Positions 21,766 to 33,240 of a DNA stretch of 64,000 nt are shown here, piece by piece. The notes beneath the pieces are model-generated. The model saw only the letters and a list, made by a program, of their open reading frames with translations, was not told the origin of the DNA and ran no database searches. The stretch is taken from positions 160,661,049 through 160,725,048 of the forward strand of contig CM019067.1 of the NCBI GenBank assembly GCA_009667805.1, read 5' to 3'. The position numbers and the translations under genes are program-made. Source of the DNA: Leptobrachium leishanense (lineage: Eukaryota; Chordata; Amphibia; Anura; Megophryidae). Each line of letters opens with the position of its first letter. The stretch's first letter is position 1.

Positions 21766-21990
21766 ACAGCAAGAATCTGGATGCACTCCAGGACTTTAAT
21801 AAAATAAAAAAGTTTATTAATAAATCAAGTTAAAATAGCCGACGTTTTGACCCCACACCGAGCCTTCATCATCATGATGCAGGCTCGGTGTGGGGTCGAA
21901 ACGCCGGATATTTTAACTTGATTTATTAATAAACTTTTTTATTTTATTAAAGTCCTGGAGTGCATCCAGATTCTTGCTGTCCATATTATT
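21766..21990. repeat. Second Penelope-tail foldback
   Basis: Arms 21769-21835 and 21908-21985 are inverted copies of about 70 bp or more. The centre has 'gccttcatcatcatgatgcaggc' and GTCGAAACG, a mutated hammerhead-like region on both strands. It continues into a tail with 'ttggagtgctggta' also found at 57670-57685. Confidence 0.7.
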
Positions 21991-22521
21991 TCACATTGGA
22001 TTTTGGCACCCAGGCAACGTACAACATTTGAGTTGGAGTGCTGGTAATTCGTGCACATACATATATATATATATATGTATACACATATATATATATATAC
22101 ACACATACATATGTATATATATATATATGTGCCACTAGGTCCCTAGGCGTTTTCAACATTGTTTCTGTTTTACTCTTGGTGTAATTTATCGAAGGTTAGA
22201 ATTTTTATAGGACACATTTTTTTGTTCACTGTACATGTTTGGAATCTTTACATTATTTAATTAATTAGAGAATCCATAGTATACGCTGTGACATAAAGAA
22301 GGGAAAGCAATGAAGGGGCAACATATTTCTCCTCATTTTTGTCCTATGTACAGGACTAGCGGAACTCAGACCAGGTTTTTGGGCTGACTTTGGGTCTAAA
22401 TAATCCAGCTCGGGTTTTGTGTCTCTTCTTTGGATAGATAACTTCTTAATTGTTGCCTATCCAGGTGAGATAAAAGGGGAAGGCTGAAACATGATGCTGC
22501 TCTGGCCTGGACAGCATTCTG

Positions 22522-23490
22522 AAAGAAACATAGAAACATAGAAACATAGAAAATGTCGGCAGATAAGAACCTTTCGGCCCATCTAGTCTGCCCAATTACA
22601 TGGATACTTTACCTGGATTTATCTTTTGTTTAGGATAGCCTTATGCCTATCCCATGCTTGCTTAAATTCAATCACTGTTTTGGCCTCTACCACTTCTACT
22701 GGAAGACTGTTCCATGTATCCACCACCCTCTCAGTAAAATAATGCTTCCTGATGTTACTTTTAAACCTTTTCCCTCTAATCTAAGACTATGTCCTCTTGT
22801 TTTGCTACTTTGTTTCCTTTTAAATATACTCCCTTCCTCTACCTTGTGGATTCCCTTTACGTATTTAAATGTTTCTATCATATCTCCTCTGTCTCGTCTT
22901 TTTTCCAAGCTGTACATGTTAAGATCATTAAGCCTTTCCTGGTAACTTTTCTCCTTCAAGCCGTACACCATTTTAGTAGCCCTTCTCTGAACTCTCTCTA
23001 AGATGTCTATATCCTTCTGGAGATACGGTCTCCAGTACTGCACACAGTACTCCAAGTGAGGTCTCACCAGTGCTCTGTACAGTGGCATGAGCACTTCCCT
23101 TTTCCTACTGCTAATACCTCTCCCTACACAACCAAGCATTCTGCTAGCATTTCCTGCTGCTCTATTACATTGACTACTTACCCTTAGATCCTCTGAAATA
23201 ATGACCCCTAAATCCCTTTCCTCAGATGTTGAGGTTAGGACTGTATCAAATATTCTATATTCAGCCCTTGGGTTTTTACGTCCCAGGTGCATTATCTTGC
23301 ACTTATCCACGTTAAAACTCAATTGCCACAACTCCGACCATTTTTTTAGTTTACCTAAATCATTTGTCCTTTGGCTGATCCCTCCAGGAACGTCAACCCT
23401 GTTGAAAATCTTTGTGTCATCAGCAAAAAGACATACTTTACCATTAATACCTTCTGCAATATCACAGAGCTGCAAGTTGGATATGCGTGA
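22522..23490 (-). mobile_element. CR1-type LINE, 5'-truncated
   Basis: The minus strand carries the last third of a non-LTR reverse transcriptase and a 3' UTR ending in an octamer array (ATGTTTCT repeated, 22522-22550). A short 3' tandem array without poly-A and heavy 5' truncation are typical of CR1-group LINEs. The 5' edge abuts the MITE at 23491. Confidence 0.88.
22619..23490 (-). pseudogene. CR1-type reverse transcriptase, C-terminal part
   Basis: The frame includes the catalytic box L-F-A-D-D-T-K, the W-S-E-L-W-Q-L-S-F-N-V-D-K-C-K segment, E-E-R-D-L-G-V, and the thumb signature L-V-R-P-H-L-E-Y-C-V-Q-Y-W followed by V-Q-R-R-A-T-K-M. One frameshift near 22735 moves the final segment into another frame that ends at the stop 22619-22621. 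The endonuclease and the RT fingers are missing. Confidence 0.9.
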
Positions 23491-23913
23491 GGCTAATGTT
23501 AGACGAATGCATTCTGAGCACACTGTGCGTCCGTGCACAACTGACGTACTTTCTGACTGATGGTCCGTTTTTTTTGACTGACTTTTTTTTGACTGATGTA
23601 GATGGGAAATAAAATTAATATGTAAAATGAAAAAAATTGATACATGATGTAAAAAATAATTTTGTCCGTCAAAAATGCTGGACGTCAAAAATGCAGTCTG
23701 TCTGACTACGTTCCATCACTCACACACAAAGCTACGCGGACGTGGCGCACTCTGTGCGTCCATCCTAGCGGTTTGACGTCCTTGCCTAAATTGCATCCGG
23801 TGCCACGTGCGTTGTGCGTCCGCGGGTCTCTACTGATCATAATTTTGTGCTACGACGGACGTTAAAATGTGCAGCAACACAGACGTGATCACTGCGTTCG
23901 TCTGACACGGACC
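23491..23913. mobile_element. GGCTRGGGTCAGAC MITE, diverged copy
   Basis: It starts GGCTAATGTTAGACG, ends GTCTGACACGGACC and is flanked by TGA and TAA. The interior has the subfamily II phrases ('cacacacaaagct', 'gcgtccgc'). Confidence 0.75.
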
Positions 23914-24156
23914 TAAAAAGGTTGCTGAAAGTACTTTTGTTTGGTGAGGTGGCTGAGATAAGCTCACCACTTGCTAGAGAGGAAATCTGTCTGTTTAGTC
24001 AGAGCCTGGATGGCAAGGATTTATTTTTTGTCTTGTTTTGTTCTATTGCAACCTTTTTAATAAAAACTGACTGCTGGACAGATTTAAAAGAACTTTTGAT
24101 ACCTGGTCTACCTTTTTCCCAGGGAAGGTAATCTCCATTTGAGCTATACCCCCACA

Positions 24157-25305
24157 ACACAGATATATATTTGTAGGTTAAAACATCACTGCTATTTTCC
24201 TGGTTGTGGTAAGTAAATCATCCATGTTAAAAGTAACTATGATTGGTATTCGTCTCCTAAGCTGTGTTTAATAAGGCAGAATCCCTGAGTGGGAGCATTG
24301 GCTTTTTGGGATTTCTCTAGAGAGCACGTGTGTCTCTTGCATCATATATTATGCTAAATTTATTCAATACAGAGCATTCAACCACATATGAATTTGCCTC
24401 TACATAGATTACTGCGCAGTTTTCTGGGGAAAAAGAAAATTTTAACCAGTTTTACATGTAATCTATTGCATATTTTCACCGCCAGCACAGCTGCAACTTC
24501 AGGCACGAATTTTGTTTACAACACATTTGTTTGGGATGTCATCTTCAAATTGTATAGCTTATATTGTGTAATTTACCTAAAAGGTCTTATGTCTCTTTCA
24601 TATTTACATACGATAATGCAATTTTAGCTTCTAGGAACAATTTATTTCTTAAATTTAAAGTCTTCTAAAACAATGTTCCTTTGAGCATCGCTTGAACCAT
24701 AGCTGGCTTCTTCTACATCATTTCTTTTCCTTGATGTCGCTTCCACAAAGGATATTTGTCACATTTTCCTGTCCTTTCTGATTAGTTACTGCCAAAGTAC
24801 TGCAATCAATCAGAAAAGACAAGGCTTTCCTTCCCACTAGCGACCATGATTTAATGCTGTAAATGGGGCTAATTTGCTAACCTCAGGCAAACCTTTACTG
24901 GCAAATGACCAAATTTAAAAAATTCTAGCTGTGCCAGTAAATTTCTGCACTCTTGGCAAAAAACCCAGAGTTAATGTACATTTCAGCTGTCTTTTTATTG
25001 TAGTGACAGAACCTGTTTAAGATAATTATATCATGCACAGTATGATTTTTACAGGTGAAATATTATCAGTATGATCACGTTACATATTAAAAATGATGCA
25101 CTGAAACATAAATCCGTACAAAAAAATCCCACTGTTTGTCACAGCTAATACATTTTGCTCTTACTCTCTGCAGAAATGTAAGTCAAAATAATGTCACCAA
25201 AATCATCCTTTTCTGCATAAATGAAGGAAGATAAATAGGTTTATTAGAATAGGTCAAATTGCCTGCTAAAAATGTGCTGTCACACTGCTTTCATGTACAG
25301 TAACT
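24157..25305. other. Non-coding DNA, nothing recognised
   Basis: There is no long frame, no inverted repeat I could match and no tandem array. Short ORFs look like chance. Confidence 0.45.
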
Positions 25306-25695
25306 TCATACACCTGCTGGTTGTGCACCCCAAATCTGGAATGATTGGTACCCTGATCTATCCAGATTTTGATTCTTCTGAATTTCAGAATCCAGGAGAA
25401 TTCAAATTCAGAAGGAAGGGGGGCGTAACACATGAGCCGTGGTACACTACCTGCTGCAGCACTAGCTTGTATACACATTGGGAGATGCTAAGCAATCCTT
25501 TTCAAAGGACATACAGTACAGAGTCTCCCAGCGTGCTCCTTGTGGTGCGGCAGCCATCAAAAGAGTGTCGGCGAGCAGCAGGGCACTTCCAAAGCTTCAG
25601 GAAGATAAGTAAGACTGAAATTCGGGAAAACTCCTTAAATTCCAGATTTTGAAGGTTTTCAGAATTCCAAATACGCAATACCCAACCTGTGTATG
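25306..25695. mobile_element. Possible MITE (about 390 bp)
   Basis: The left edge resembles the complement of the right edge (ACAGGTTGGGTATT.. then GGAATTC), with a similar edge at 35340-35375 on the minus strand. I see no clear target duplication, so the family is unassigned. Confidence 0.35.
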
Positions 25696-25805
25696 TACTG
25701 AGAGGGGCGATATATATATATATATATATGTATATGTAGCTGGAAGAAGTGAGAGCACACCGGGAAGTCTAAAAACAAAATTTTTAATAGGTATGCACTA
25801 AAAAC

Positions 25806-25843
25806 CCAACGTTTTGGCTCCCATGAGCCTTCATCAAGGGGTA
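25806..25843 (-). ncRNA. Decayed hammerhead motif in Penelope tail
   Basis: On the minus strand the order is TTGATGA, hairpin GGCTC/GAGCC, AAAAC, GTT, GGG. Stem II is intact, but the first core base is T instead of C and the GAAA box reads AAAA. Both changes are transitions, and both should abolish cleavage. Confidence 0.6.
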
Positions 25844-26606
25844 CAGTGTAAAACATACAAACATACTTATATACTAAATGTATAAACTCACCACCCAGTC
25901 GTTTGCCACTATGTCGGACGTTGCGCAGGGAACAAATCAAGCCGGCGCACCTGTATTGGACGTAAAGACAATGGCGTGCTGCTGAGTGCGTCATCATGGG
26001 CGTTCAGGATGTCGTTGCTTTGGCAACTCGCAAAACATTGCGGGTGCCAGGCAGGCTGACATGCGGTCAAGAAAGTGTAGAACCAACGTGATGTCTAAAT
26101 GATCAAACAGTAAAATTTTTGATTAAGTACATATGATAATAAATGAATGAGGTAACGCGCATACCAGAAATAAAACATTATCTAAATAAATCATCTGTAT
26201 AAATGAATACATGCAAATGTTGATATGTAGACAGTGTGTGTTCATATTAGCCACTAGAGAAAGAAGAATAATAGAGAATGGAAGGCAAAGAAGGAAAAAC
26301 AAAATGAGGACGAAAAAAATGTGTGTGATAAGAAAAGTGAAGGTGAAAAAGTGCTAAGGGAGAGGTGTATGCGGTGCTGGTGAAAATGTAAGTGTGCAGA
26401 TGTGAAAAGTGAAAGTGTGATGAAGGAAAAAAAAATAGAAAAAATAAGTGAAACTGAATAGGTGTTATGTTGATGGTGAAAAAAGTGTATGGACTAAACA
26501 TGATAGAAAGGGGGCGGAGCCGACTGCCGATGTAGATGGCGGCTGTGTGAAGGAGCTTCGGCACAGTAGCGCAATACCAGGGGAAATCCACTTAAAAAAA
26601 GGTGAC

Positions 26607-27692
26607 ATGACCCATAAAAAACAAGCTCAATCAGCCCAGAGACTGAGGGAGACGCTGAGCAACCTGAAAATCGACGGAATCGAGCAGTATTTTACAGAGC
26701 AGCCGGCGGCCGGAGGCACACCACATGGCTCCAAAATGGTGCCGACCACAAGGTCCTCTCGAGGGGCTTCTCCTGCAAGTAGCGGAGACCTGCTAGATGA
26801 ACAGGAGGACTCGGTTCGGGCTATCCTCCGTTCCTTACCCACAATGGGAGATCTGGAGACCATGCTGGGGAGATTGGAGGCCTCCTTCTCCTCGCGATTG
26901 GAGGCAGTGGACGCAGATGTCCGCCAGGTGGGATCCCGAGTGCTGCAGCTGGAGGAAGACAGGGATGCTGTGGAAGATCGTCTGTCTAGAGTGGAAACAG
27001 GTTTGGAGGCCCACAACAATTATTTGCTGCGTCTCCACAGAGCCCTTGATGACCGGGATAATCGGGGCAGGCGAAACAACATACGAATCAGGGGCCTCCC
27101 CGAAGCTCATGACGAGGGGGAACAACTCACAGAAAAATTGAGATATAGCTTTAATATTCTGTTGCGGAAACCCCCTGACGCACCCATACATTTTAATTGA
27201 ACACACCATTCGCTGAAACCGAAGGGAGCGTACAAGGCTCCTAGAGATGTCATTTGTCGCTTACACTACTACCGGCAAAAAGAGGAAATTTTACAAGCGG
27301 CTCGCAGAAGGGACCTCAAAGATCCACATGGTAACACTATTCAACTGTTTCCGGACTTGTCCTGGAACACGCTACAAGCCCGCCGACTGCTAAAACCTCT
27401 GACGGATGCCTTATGGGAACGCCAGGTAAAATACTGCTGGGTTTACCCATTTGCCTTGTTGGTGACCCTGGAGGGACATTATTATGCCATTACTTGCGCA
27501 GCAGATTTTCCACCACTTCTGGCGGCGCTGGCGTTGGAGAACATGAATATCCCGGACTGGTACGGGGGCACGTCGTTGGAATCAGTACCACCGCCTCCAC
27601 TTCAACGCCAGCGATGGGAGACACCATCCAAGAAAGACCGCGGTACGCCAAGGGCGCCAAGGCCCACGTCCCCTATGAGTGTCAGGGAATAA
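26607..27692 (+). pseudogene. L1 ORF1p (RNA-binding), one internal stop
   Basis: The 361-codon frame starts at ATG 26607 and is open except for TGA at 27198-27200. A hydrophilic N-terminus precedes a coiled coil at about residues 80-150 (heptads with L-E-D, V-E-D-R-L-S-R-V-E). This is followed by the RRM-like motif R-G-R-R-N-N-I-R-I-R-G-L-P-E near 150-165, and after the stop by the C-terminal domain (A-P-R-D-V-I-C-R-L-H-Y). ORF1p coats L1 RNA as a trimer. The stop could come from a CGA to TGA change, a CpG decay. Confidence 0.9.
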
Positions 27693-28298
27693 CCTAGCTA
27701 CAATCATCATCTTTCCTTGCTCTGGATATACTACGGAGAGGAGAACATGCAGGTAAGACTTTGGCATTGATGGCCTCCATGCCATTATTGAATGAGGACT
27801 TTCTTTGCTCCTTCCTTTCTCGCTGGCTCTCCCCTATTGGCACCCCTTCATTTGAGGACATTTGCCGGGGTCAAGACTCGTCCCTGGCTGTCGATATCAA
27901 AAGGATTTCCCCCCCCAAATTTGTCACTTTTGTTTCCAGTTCTGTGCCCTCACTTTGTTTAGCCGGACCTTTCACTGCTTTTTGGACTCAGCTCCTTGAC
28001 TTCCCCCCCAAGTCGTGGTGGATTTTCTTTGCTTCCCCCAGCGTTCTAGCTGGGAAGCTATCCTTAAAACCTGGACAATTGGTTGATGTATCGCTGGTTT
28101 AACACTGACAATTTTTTTTTGTCTTAGGGTTTAATCGTTTTTACTTGTTTTTGCTCCAAACATTGCTTTGCTTCTCAGGTGGATAGGTCGCTGCTACCGA
28201 ACGCTACCACTCTTTTAGTTTCCTTCTGATCCTTGGTGTACATCCCCACTTAACTCCTGGCATAGGCGAGGTGTTACTCGAATTTCATTGATTGTAAC
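27693..28298 (+). other. L1 inter-ORF spacer
   Basis: About 600 bp separate the two L1 ORFs, longer than in mammalian L1. It contains a 113-codon frame (27761-28102) with no similarity I recognise and T-rich stretches. I treat it as spacer. Confidence 0.5.
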
Positions 28299-31200
28299 AT
28301 GACCAAATTGAGGTTTATATCACTGAATTTATGTGGCCTGAACTCTCCCCAGAAACGACGCAAAACACTTACCGATTTACACCGACAGGGTGGGGATATA
28401 GTCTTTCTGCAGGAGAAACACCTTCGGGCTGATGCGGCTCCCTCCTTACTGTCCCGTTATTACTCAAAACCTTTACAGTAATTATGTTGTTTCTAAATCT
28501 CGAGGTGTTGCTATACTTATTGCTCGTCATATACCCTTTACTGAACTGCATCACCAACAGGATCCTAATGGAAGATTCTTGTTTGTTAAGGGTACATTAG
28601 GCGGCCAGAAGGTGACTCTTGCTAATATATATCTACCAAACAAAGGTCAATGCGCAGCGTTTCGATCTATTCTGTCCAAACTGGACAATTTCAGGGAGGG
28701 ATTGTTGGTCTGTGGCGGAGATTTCAATGTCTCTCTCGACTCCTCCAGAGAGGGGGTCCGTCCTACCCCTTCTGTGGTTGACTCGTTGCGTGGCAGATTC
28801 CTGAAGCTTCTTCATCAACACCAATTAGTGGATGGGTGGAGGGCCTTAAATCCCACCGCAAAAGAATATACTTTCTATTTGGCAGCTTCCCACTCATTCT
28901 CCAGACTGGACACATTTCTAGTTCCACATCACCAATTGCACTACCTGACAAAAGTTAAAATAGCTCCCATCACATGGTCAGATCATGCTCCAGTGCTGAT
29001 GTGGGTGGACATCCAATCCATCCCGTCTCCGCACCGCACGTGGCGCCTAAATTAATCATTACTCCGGGATGTGGTGATTTGTCAAAACCTTCAAGATTCG
29101 ATTATACAGTATTTTGAAGAAAATTCCACTCCAAAGATTTCCTTACCGACCCTGTGGGAAGCACATAAATGTGTCATTAGGGGACATCTTATTCAGATAG
29201 GAGCACAACATAAAAGGGAACACAGGGTGACACTAGACACCATCCTTCAACGTATCCATGATTTGGAGACTGCTCACAAATCGGCTCAGTCTCTTGATGT
29301 ATTTAAGGATCTCACGGAACATAGAGCACAGCTGAACTCCCTACTGTCTCAACAGGCTTTTAGATAATTGCTGCTTACTAAGCAAACCTATTATACTCAA
29401 GGCAACAAATGTGGCCGCCTCTTAGCTAACGCCTTAAAACAAGCTAAGTACATCCCCAAATTGCGAGAAGCTGATGGCAGGGAACTTTATCTCACTAAAG
29501 ATCTATTGGCTTTATTTCATAAATACTTTTTGTCCCTCTATCAGCAACGAGACTCCCCGCCCTCAGAAGGCGACGTATGCTCTTATATAAAGGAATCTCT
29601 CCACTCTGTTCTGTCCCCCGACTCAGCGTCAGCACTGGATGCCCCGTTCACTCTCGAGGAATTCTCGACAGCACTGAGCTCTATGAAAGCGGGCAAAAGC
29701 CCTGGCCCGGACGGGTTTACGGTGGCATATTACAGGACGTTTAGTTCCCTACTGGGACCTAGACTTCTTGCAATGCTCAATTCTTTAGATGGAACTACAT
29801 CCCTTACGTGCCACCTTATGTGCTCATATAGCGCTAATTCCCAAACCAGACAGAGACCACACTTCAGTATCTAATTATAGGCCCATTTCTCTTTTAAATG
29901 TGGATGTTAAAATAATGGCTAAAATGCTGGCGACAAGACTGAACCCCTTAATTCCTGGCTTGATCCACCCTGATCAAACTGGATTTGTTCCCACTCGTGA
30001 GGCACGAGATAATACGATAAGGGCCATTAATCTTATACACCTAGCAATCTCCTCCCACACCCGACAGTCTTTCTATCCATTGATGCCGAAAAGGCCTATG
30101 ATAGAGTAGATTGGTCTTTCCTCTTGGAGACTCTGTCATACCTGGGTTTCGGACCAAAGTGACTGACCTGGATACGGAACCTTTATAGTGCACCGACGGC
30201 TTCCCTAAGGGTTAATGGAACTTATTCTCCTGACATAGCTATACGTAATGGTACCCGGCAGGGATGCCCGTTGTCACCCCTATTATTCATTCTCACGTTA
30301 GAACCTCTCCTGCAGAGAATCAGAGACCATCCCTTCATTCATGGCCACCCTCTCCCCTTTCACCACTATAAAATTGCAGCATTTGCTGACGATATTCTTT
30401 TATCACTTACAAATCCCCTAGTCTCCCTGGAACACTTTATGATAGAACTGGATACATATGGGAAGCTTTCTAATTTCCAGATTAATCTTTCTAAATGTGA
30501 GGTGTTGGGGGTGGAAATCACTGAGCACCAGAAGAGGGCTATAGTGAGATCTTACCCCTTTAAATGGGCACGTGGATCAATACGCTACCCGGGAGTTTCA
30601 CTCCCTAGTGATTTGACCCAACTATATGCTAGTAATTACTAACTGCTGCTACGGAAGGTTTTACGAGATCTACGAGGTTGGAAGCTCCCTCACGTCTCTT
30701 GGCTAGGCCAGAATAAATATACTGAAAATTAATATCCTCCCCAGATTTCTGTACATTTTCCAGACAGTACCGATTGGAGTACCTCCTCAATTTTTTGCCC
30801 ATTTACGGACAGACTTCCTTGAGTTTATTTGGCATAACACACGCCCTCGAGTATCATATGCAGACATGATGCGTCACCGCAACGGAGGGGGACTGGGTTT
30901 ACCTCACATGGAACTATATCACACGGCTGCATTTTTTCTTAAATTGAGCGACTGGTCCATGTCACCGCCAAACAAACTATGGGTTCCATTAGAGCAGAAA
31001 TTTTTGATGGTCCCTATAACCACACTTCCCTGGCAGACCGCGCAGATCGCAAAACTGATAATCTCGCCTCACCCGTTAGTGACTCCTACACTCCGTAGGT
31101 GGAGGACACTAAGGACATCTCTCTCCCTCTCCTCACACCCATCTCCACTTACTCCACTGATGTTCAATCCATTGTTTCCGGAAGGAATGTCACACCATTT

Positions 31201-31324
31201 CTTACCCTTGGAGCTAGATGGACCTTATCTCCCTTTGGCAAACTGCCTGGCTAAAGCTACACTATGTCCAATAACGGATTTGTTGACACATGACACGATT
31301 ACCCCTTTACTCCATTACCGCTAC

Positions 31325-33240
31325 TAGGGATCAGCCGAACACCGCCCGAGTTCGGTTCGGGCCCGAACCCGAACTTTCCATATGTTCGGGTCCGAACCCG
31401 AACCCGAACCCGAACTCGAACTCCATGCAAGTCAATGGGGCTGAAAATTCGGTTTTTAGAGTGCCCTCCAAGAGGGCATATATGCTAGATATTTGCCATA
31501 AAAGGTGTATGTGGGTCTGGGTAGTGCCCTGGGGGACAGGAAACAAGGACAAAAAGTTTTACAAAAAACGTTTTTAAAGGGACAGTGAGTTTTCCATGAA
31601 ATAAGGGTTAAAAATAAAAATGAAAAATTCCTTCAAATATCGTGCCTAGGAGGTCCCCATAACCTGCCCGTGAAGTGGCAGATTTCTAGGATGTATAGAA
31701 ACACTTAAAAACAAAAAAATTACGTTTCAAATGATGGTAAACAGTTTTCCTTTAATCTATCCATAAACAACTGCTTGGGGCGGCAGTCTGTATGAAAAGA
31801 GGAGACATTTTCGGACACGCAGAAAAAGTTTACTGATTTTTTTGCGGTGAAAAGCAGGAGAATGGAAAATTCTAGACCAAATAGTCGATTTGGAAAGTGA
31901 GATAAATGGGAGAATTTTTCTGGTTCGGCTATTTTGACCTAGAATTTTCTCTTCAGTCATTCTCCTGAGTTTCACCTTTCGGTGAAAGAGCAGTGAAGAG
32001 CAGGAGAATGACTGGAGAATGGAAAATTCTAGGTCAAAATAGCCAAACCAGAAAAATTCTCCCATTTAAGCTAGGGTCTTTTTAACGAATTAACGAATTC
32101 GTCTTTTTAACGAATTTTTAACGTGCGTTTAGGCGCACTTAATCACGGCCGCACTAGCAGCAAATGACGGGCAATGATGGCCAATATACGAAGTACGGTC
32201 GCACGAAAGTCCGGCTGCGCAACGCAAGTGGAAAATGAACGCATTTTTTCGAGAACGCAGAACCGCTAGTACGGATGTACAGAGTGCGCTGCGTCCACTA
32301 GCGGCGTGTGTGCGTGATTTGGAGACATCAGACCCTGCTCATGTCCGGCCAACATAACGTCCAGACACCCAAAGTCTCCTGGTTTGGATCGTAAAAAATC
32401 ACGCACAAAAATGTGCATCGTATGACCGTTTTCGCGCATTCTGTGAAAAAATACGGCAATGCGTTCGGACGCCCTTTTTGACAGTCGCTGTGAAAAATGC
32501 GTTAGTCTGACCCTAGCCTTATCTCACTTTCCAAATCGGCTATTTGGTCCAGAATGTTCTCTTTTCCTGCCATTCTCCTGGTTTTCACCTTTCTCTGAAC
32601 AACCCTGAGAGAGAGATGAAAGTCAGGAGAACTGGCAGGAGAAGAGAACAATCTAGACCAAATATATTTTGACCTAGAATTTTCCATTCTCCAGTTATTC
32701 TCCTGCTTTTCACCGCTCTCTGAATAACCCTGTGAATGTTTAATCCCGAGGTGAAAAATAACATTGCTTTAGCTGTTAAAAGCGGGCAATGAGGAAATTT
32801 TGTATTTTTTCACACAGCAGTTAAATGCAGCATATTAGGAAGTTTTAGGAGGGAAATTACTCACTCAGAACAGAAGCAGACACCCCACACCTTCATTCTA
32901 CATAAAATGTATCAAATTGATTAGACCAGACTAAAACATCTGTTGTTGTTATGCCATTTGAAAAAAAAAAGGTAATTTAGAGGTGAGAATCTTTGCACCT
33001 AGACATTAGTTTTTAATTCAATATCTAATAAACCATTGCTTATATTATTCTGCAGTAAAGAGTCTCTTTATTTCTAGATTTTTTAGTATTTATTAAGCAT
33101 TTTTTATACTTTTTTCTAAATTTCTTTTTTTTTTTTAACTCGAACCGGACACACCCAAAAAGTTTGAAGTTCGCGAACTTTTGAACTGCCAAAGTTCGGG
33201 CCGAACTCCGAACCGTCCGAACCCGAACAGCTCATCCCTA
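31325..33240. mobile_element. hAT element inserted in L1 ORF2 (1.92 kb)
   Basis: Ends TAGGGATCAGCCG and AGCTCATCCCTA are flanked by the 8-bp duplication ACCGCTAC (31317-31324, 33241-33248). L1 coding sequence resumes directly afterwards. It is the same family as 14403-16243 but inverted. The interior holds foldback-family sequence (about 31845-32730) and a Harbinger-like MITE at 32069-32518. No transposase is visible. Confidence 0.9.
32069..32518. mobile_element. GGCTRGGGTCAGAC MITE nested in hAT
   Basis: It starts AGCTAGGGTC, ends GTCTGACCCTAGCC and has TTA on both sides. The unoccupied form of this exact site ('cccatttatctcac') is present in a related foldback copy at 51266-51279, which confirms TTA as the target duplication. 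Confidence 0.88.

Larger units (their letters stand above)
22287..24156 (-). repeat. LTR-like sequence, copy 2 (reverse), interrupted
   Basis: The outer parts (22287-22521 and 23917-24156) match the complement of 20745-21246, including both ends. The middle is occupied by a CR1 3' end and a Harbinger-like MITE. Homology around the break shows about 20 bp of the LTR-like sequence missing at the CR1 insertion. Confidence 0.6.

Noticed and set aside
27761..28102. Third L1 protein in the inter-ORF spacer
   Set aside because: The frame lacks any recognised domain, and T-rich composition explains it.
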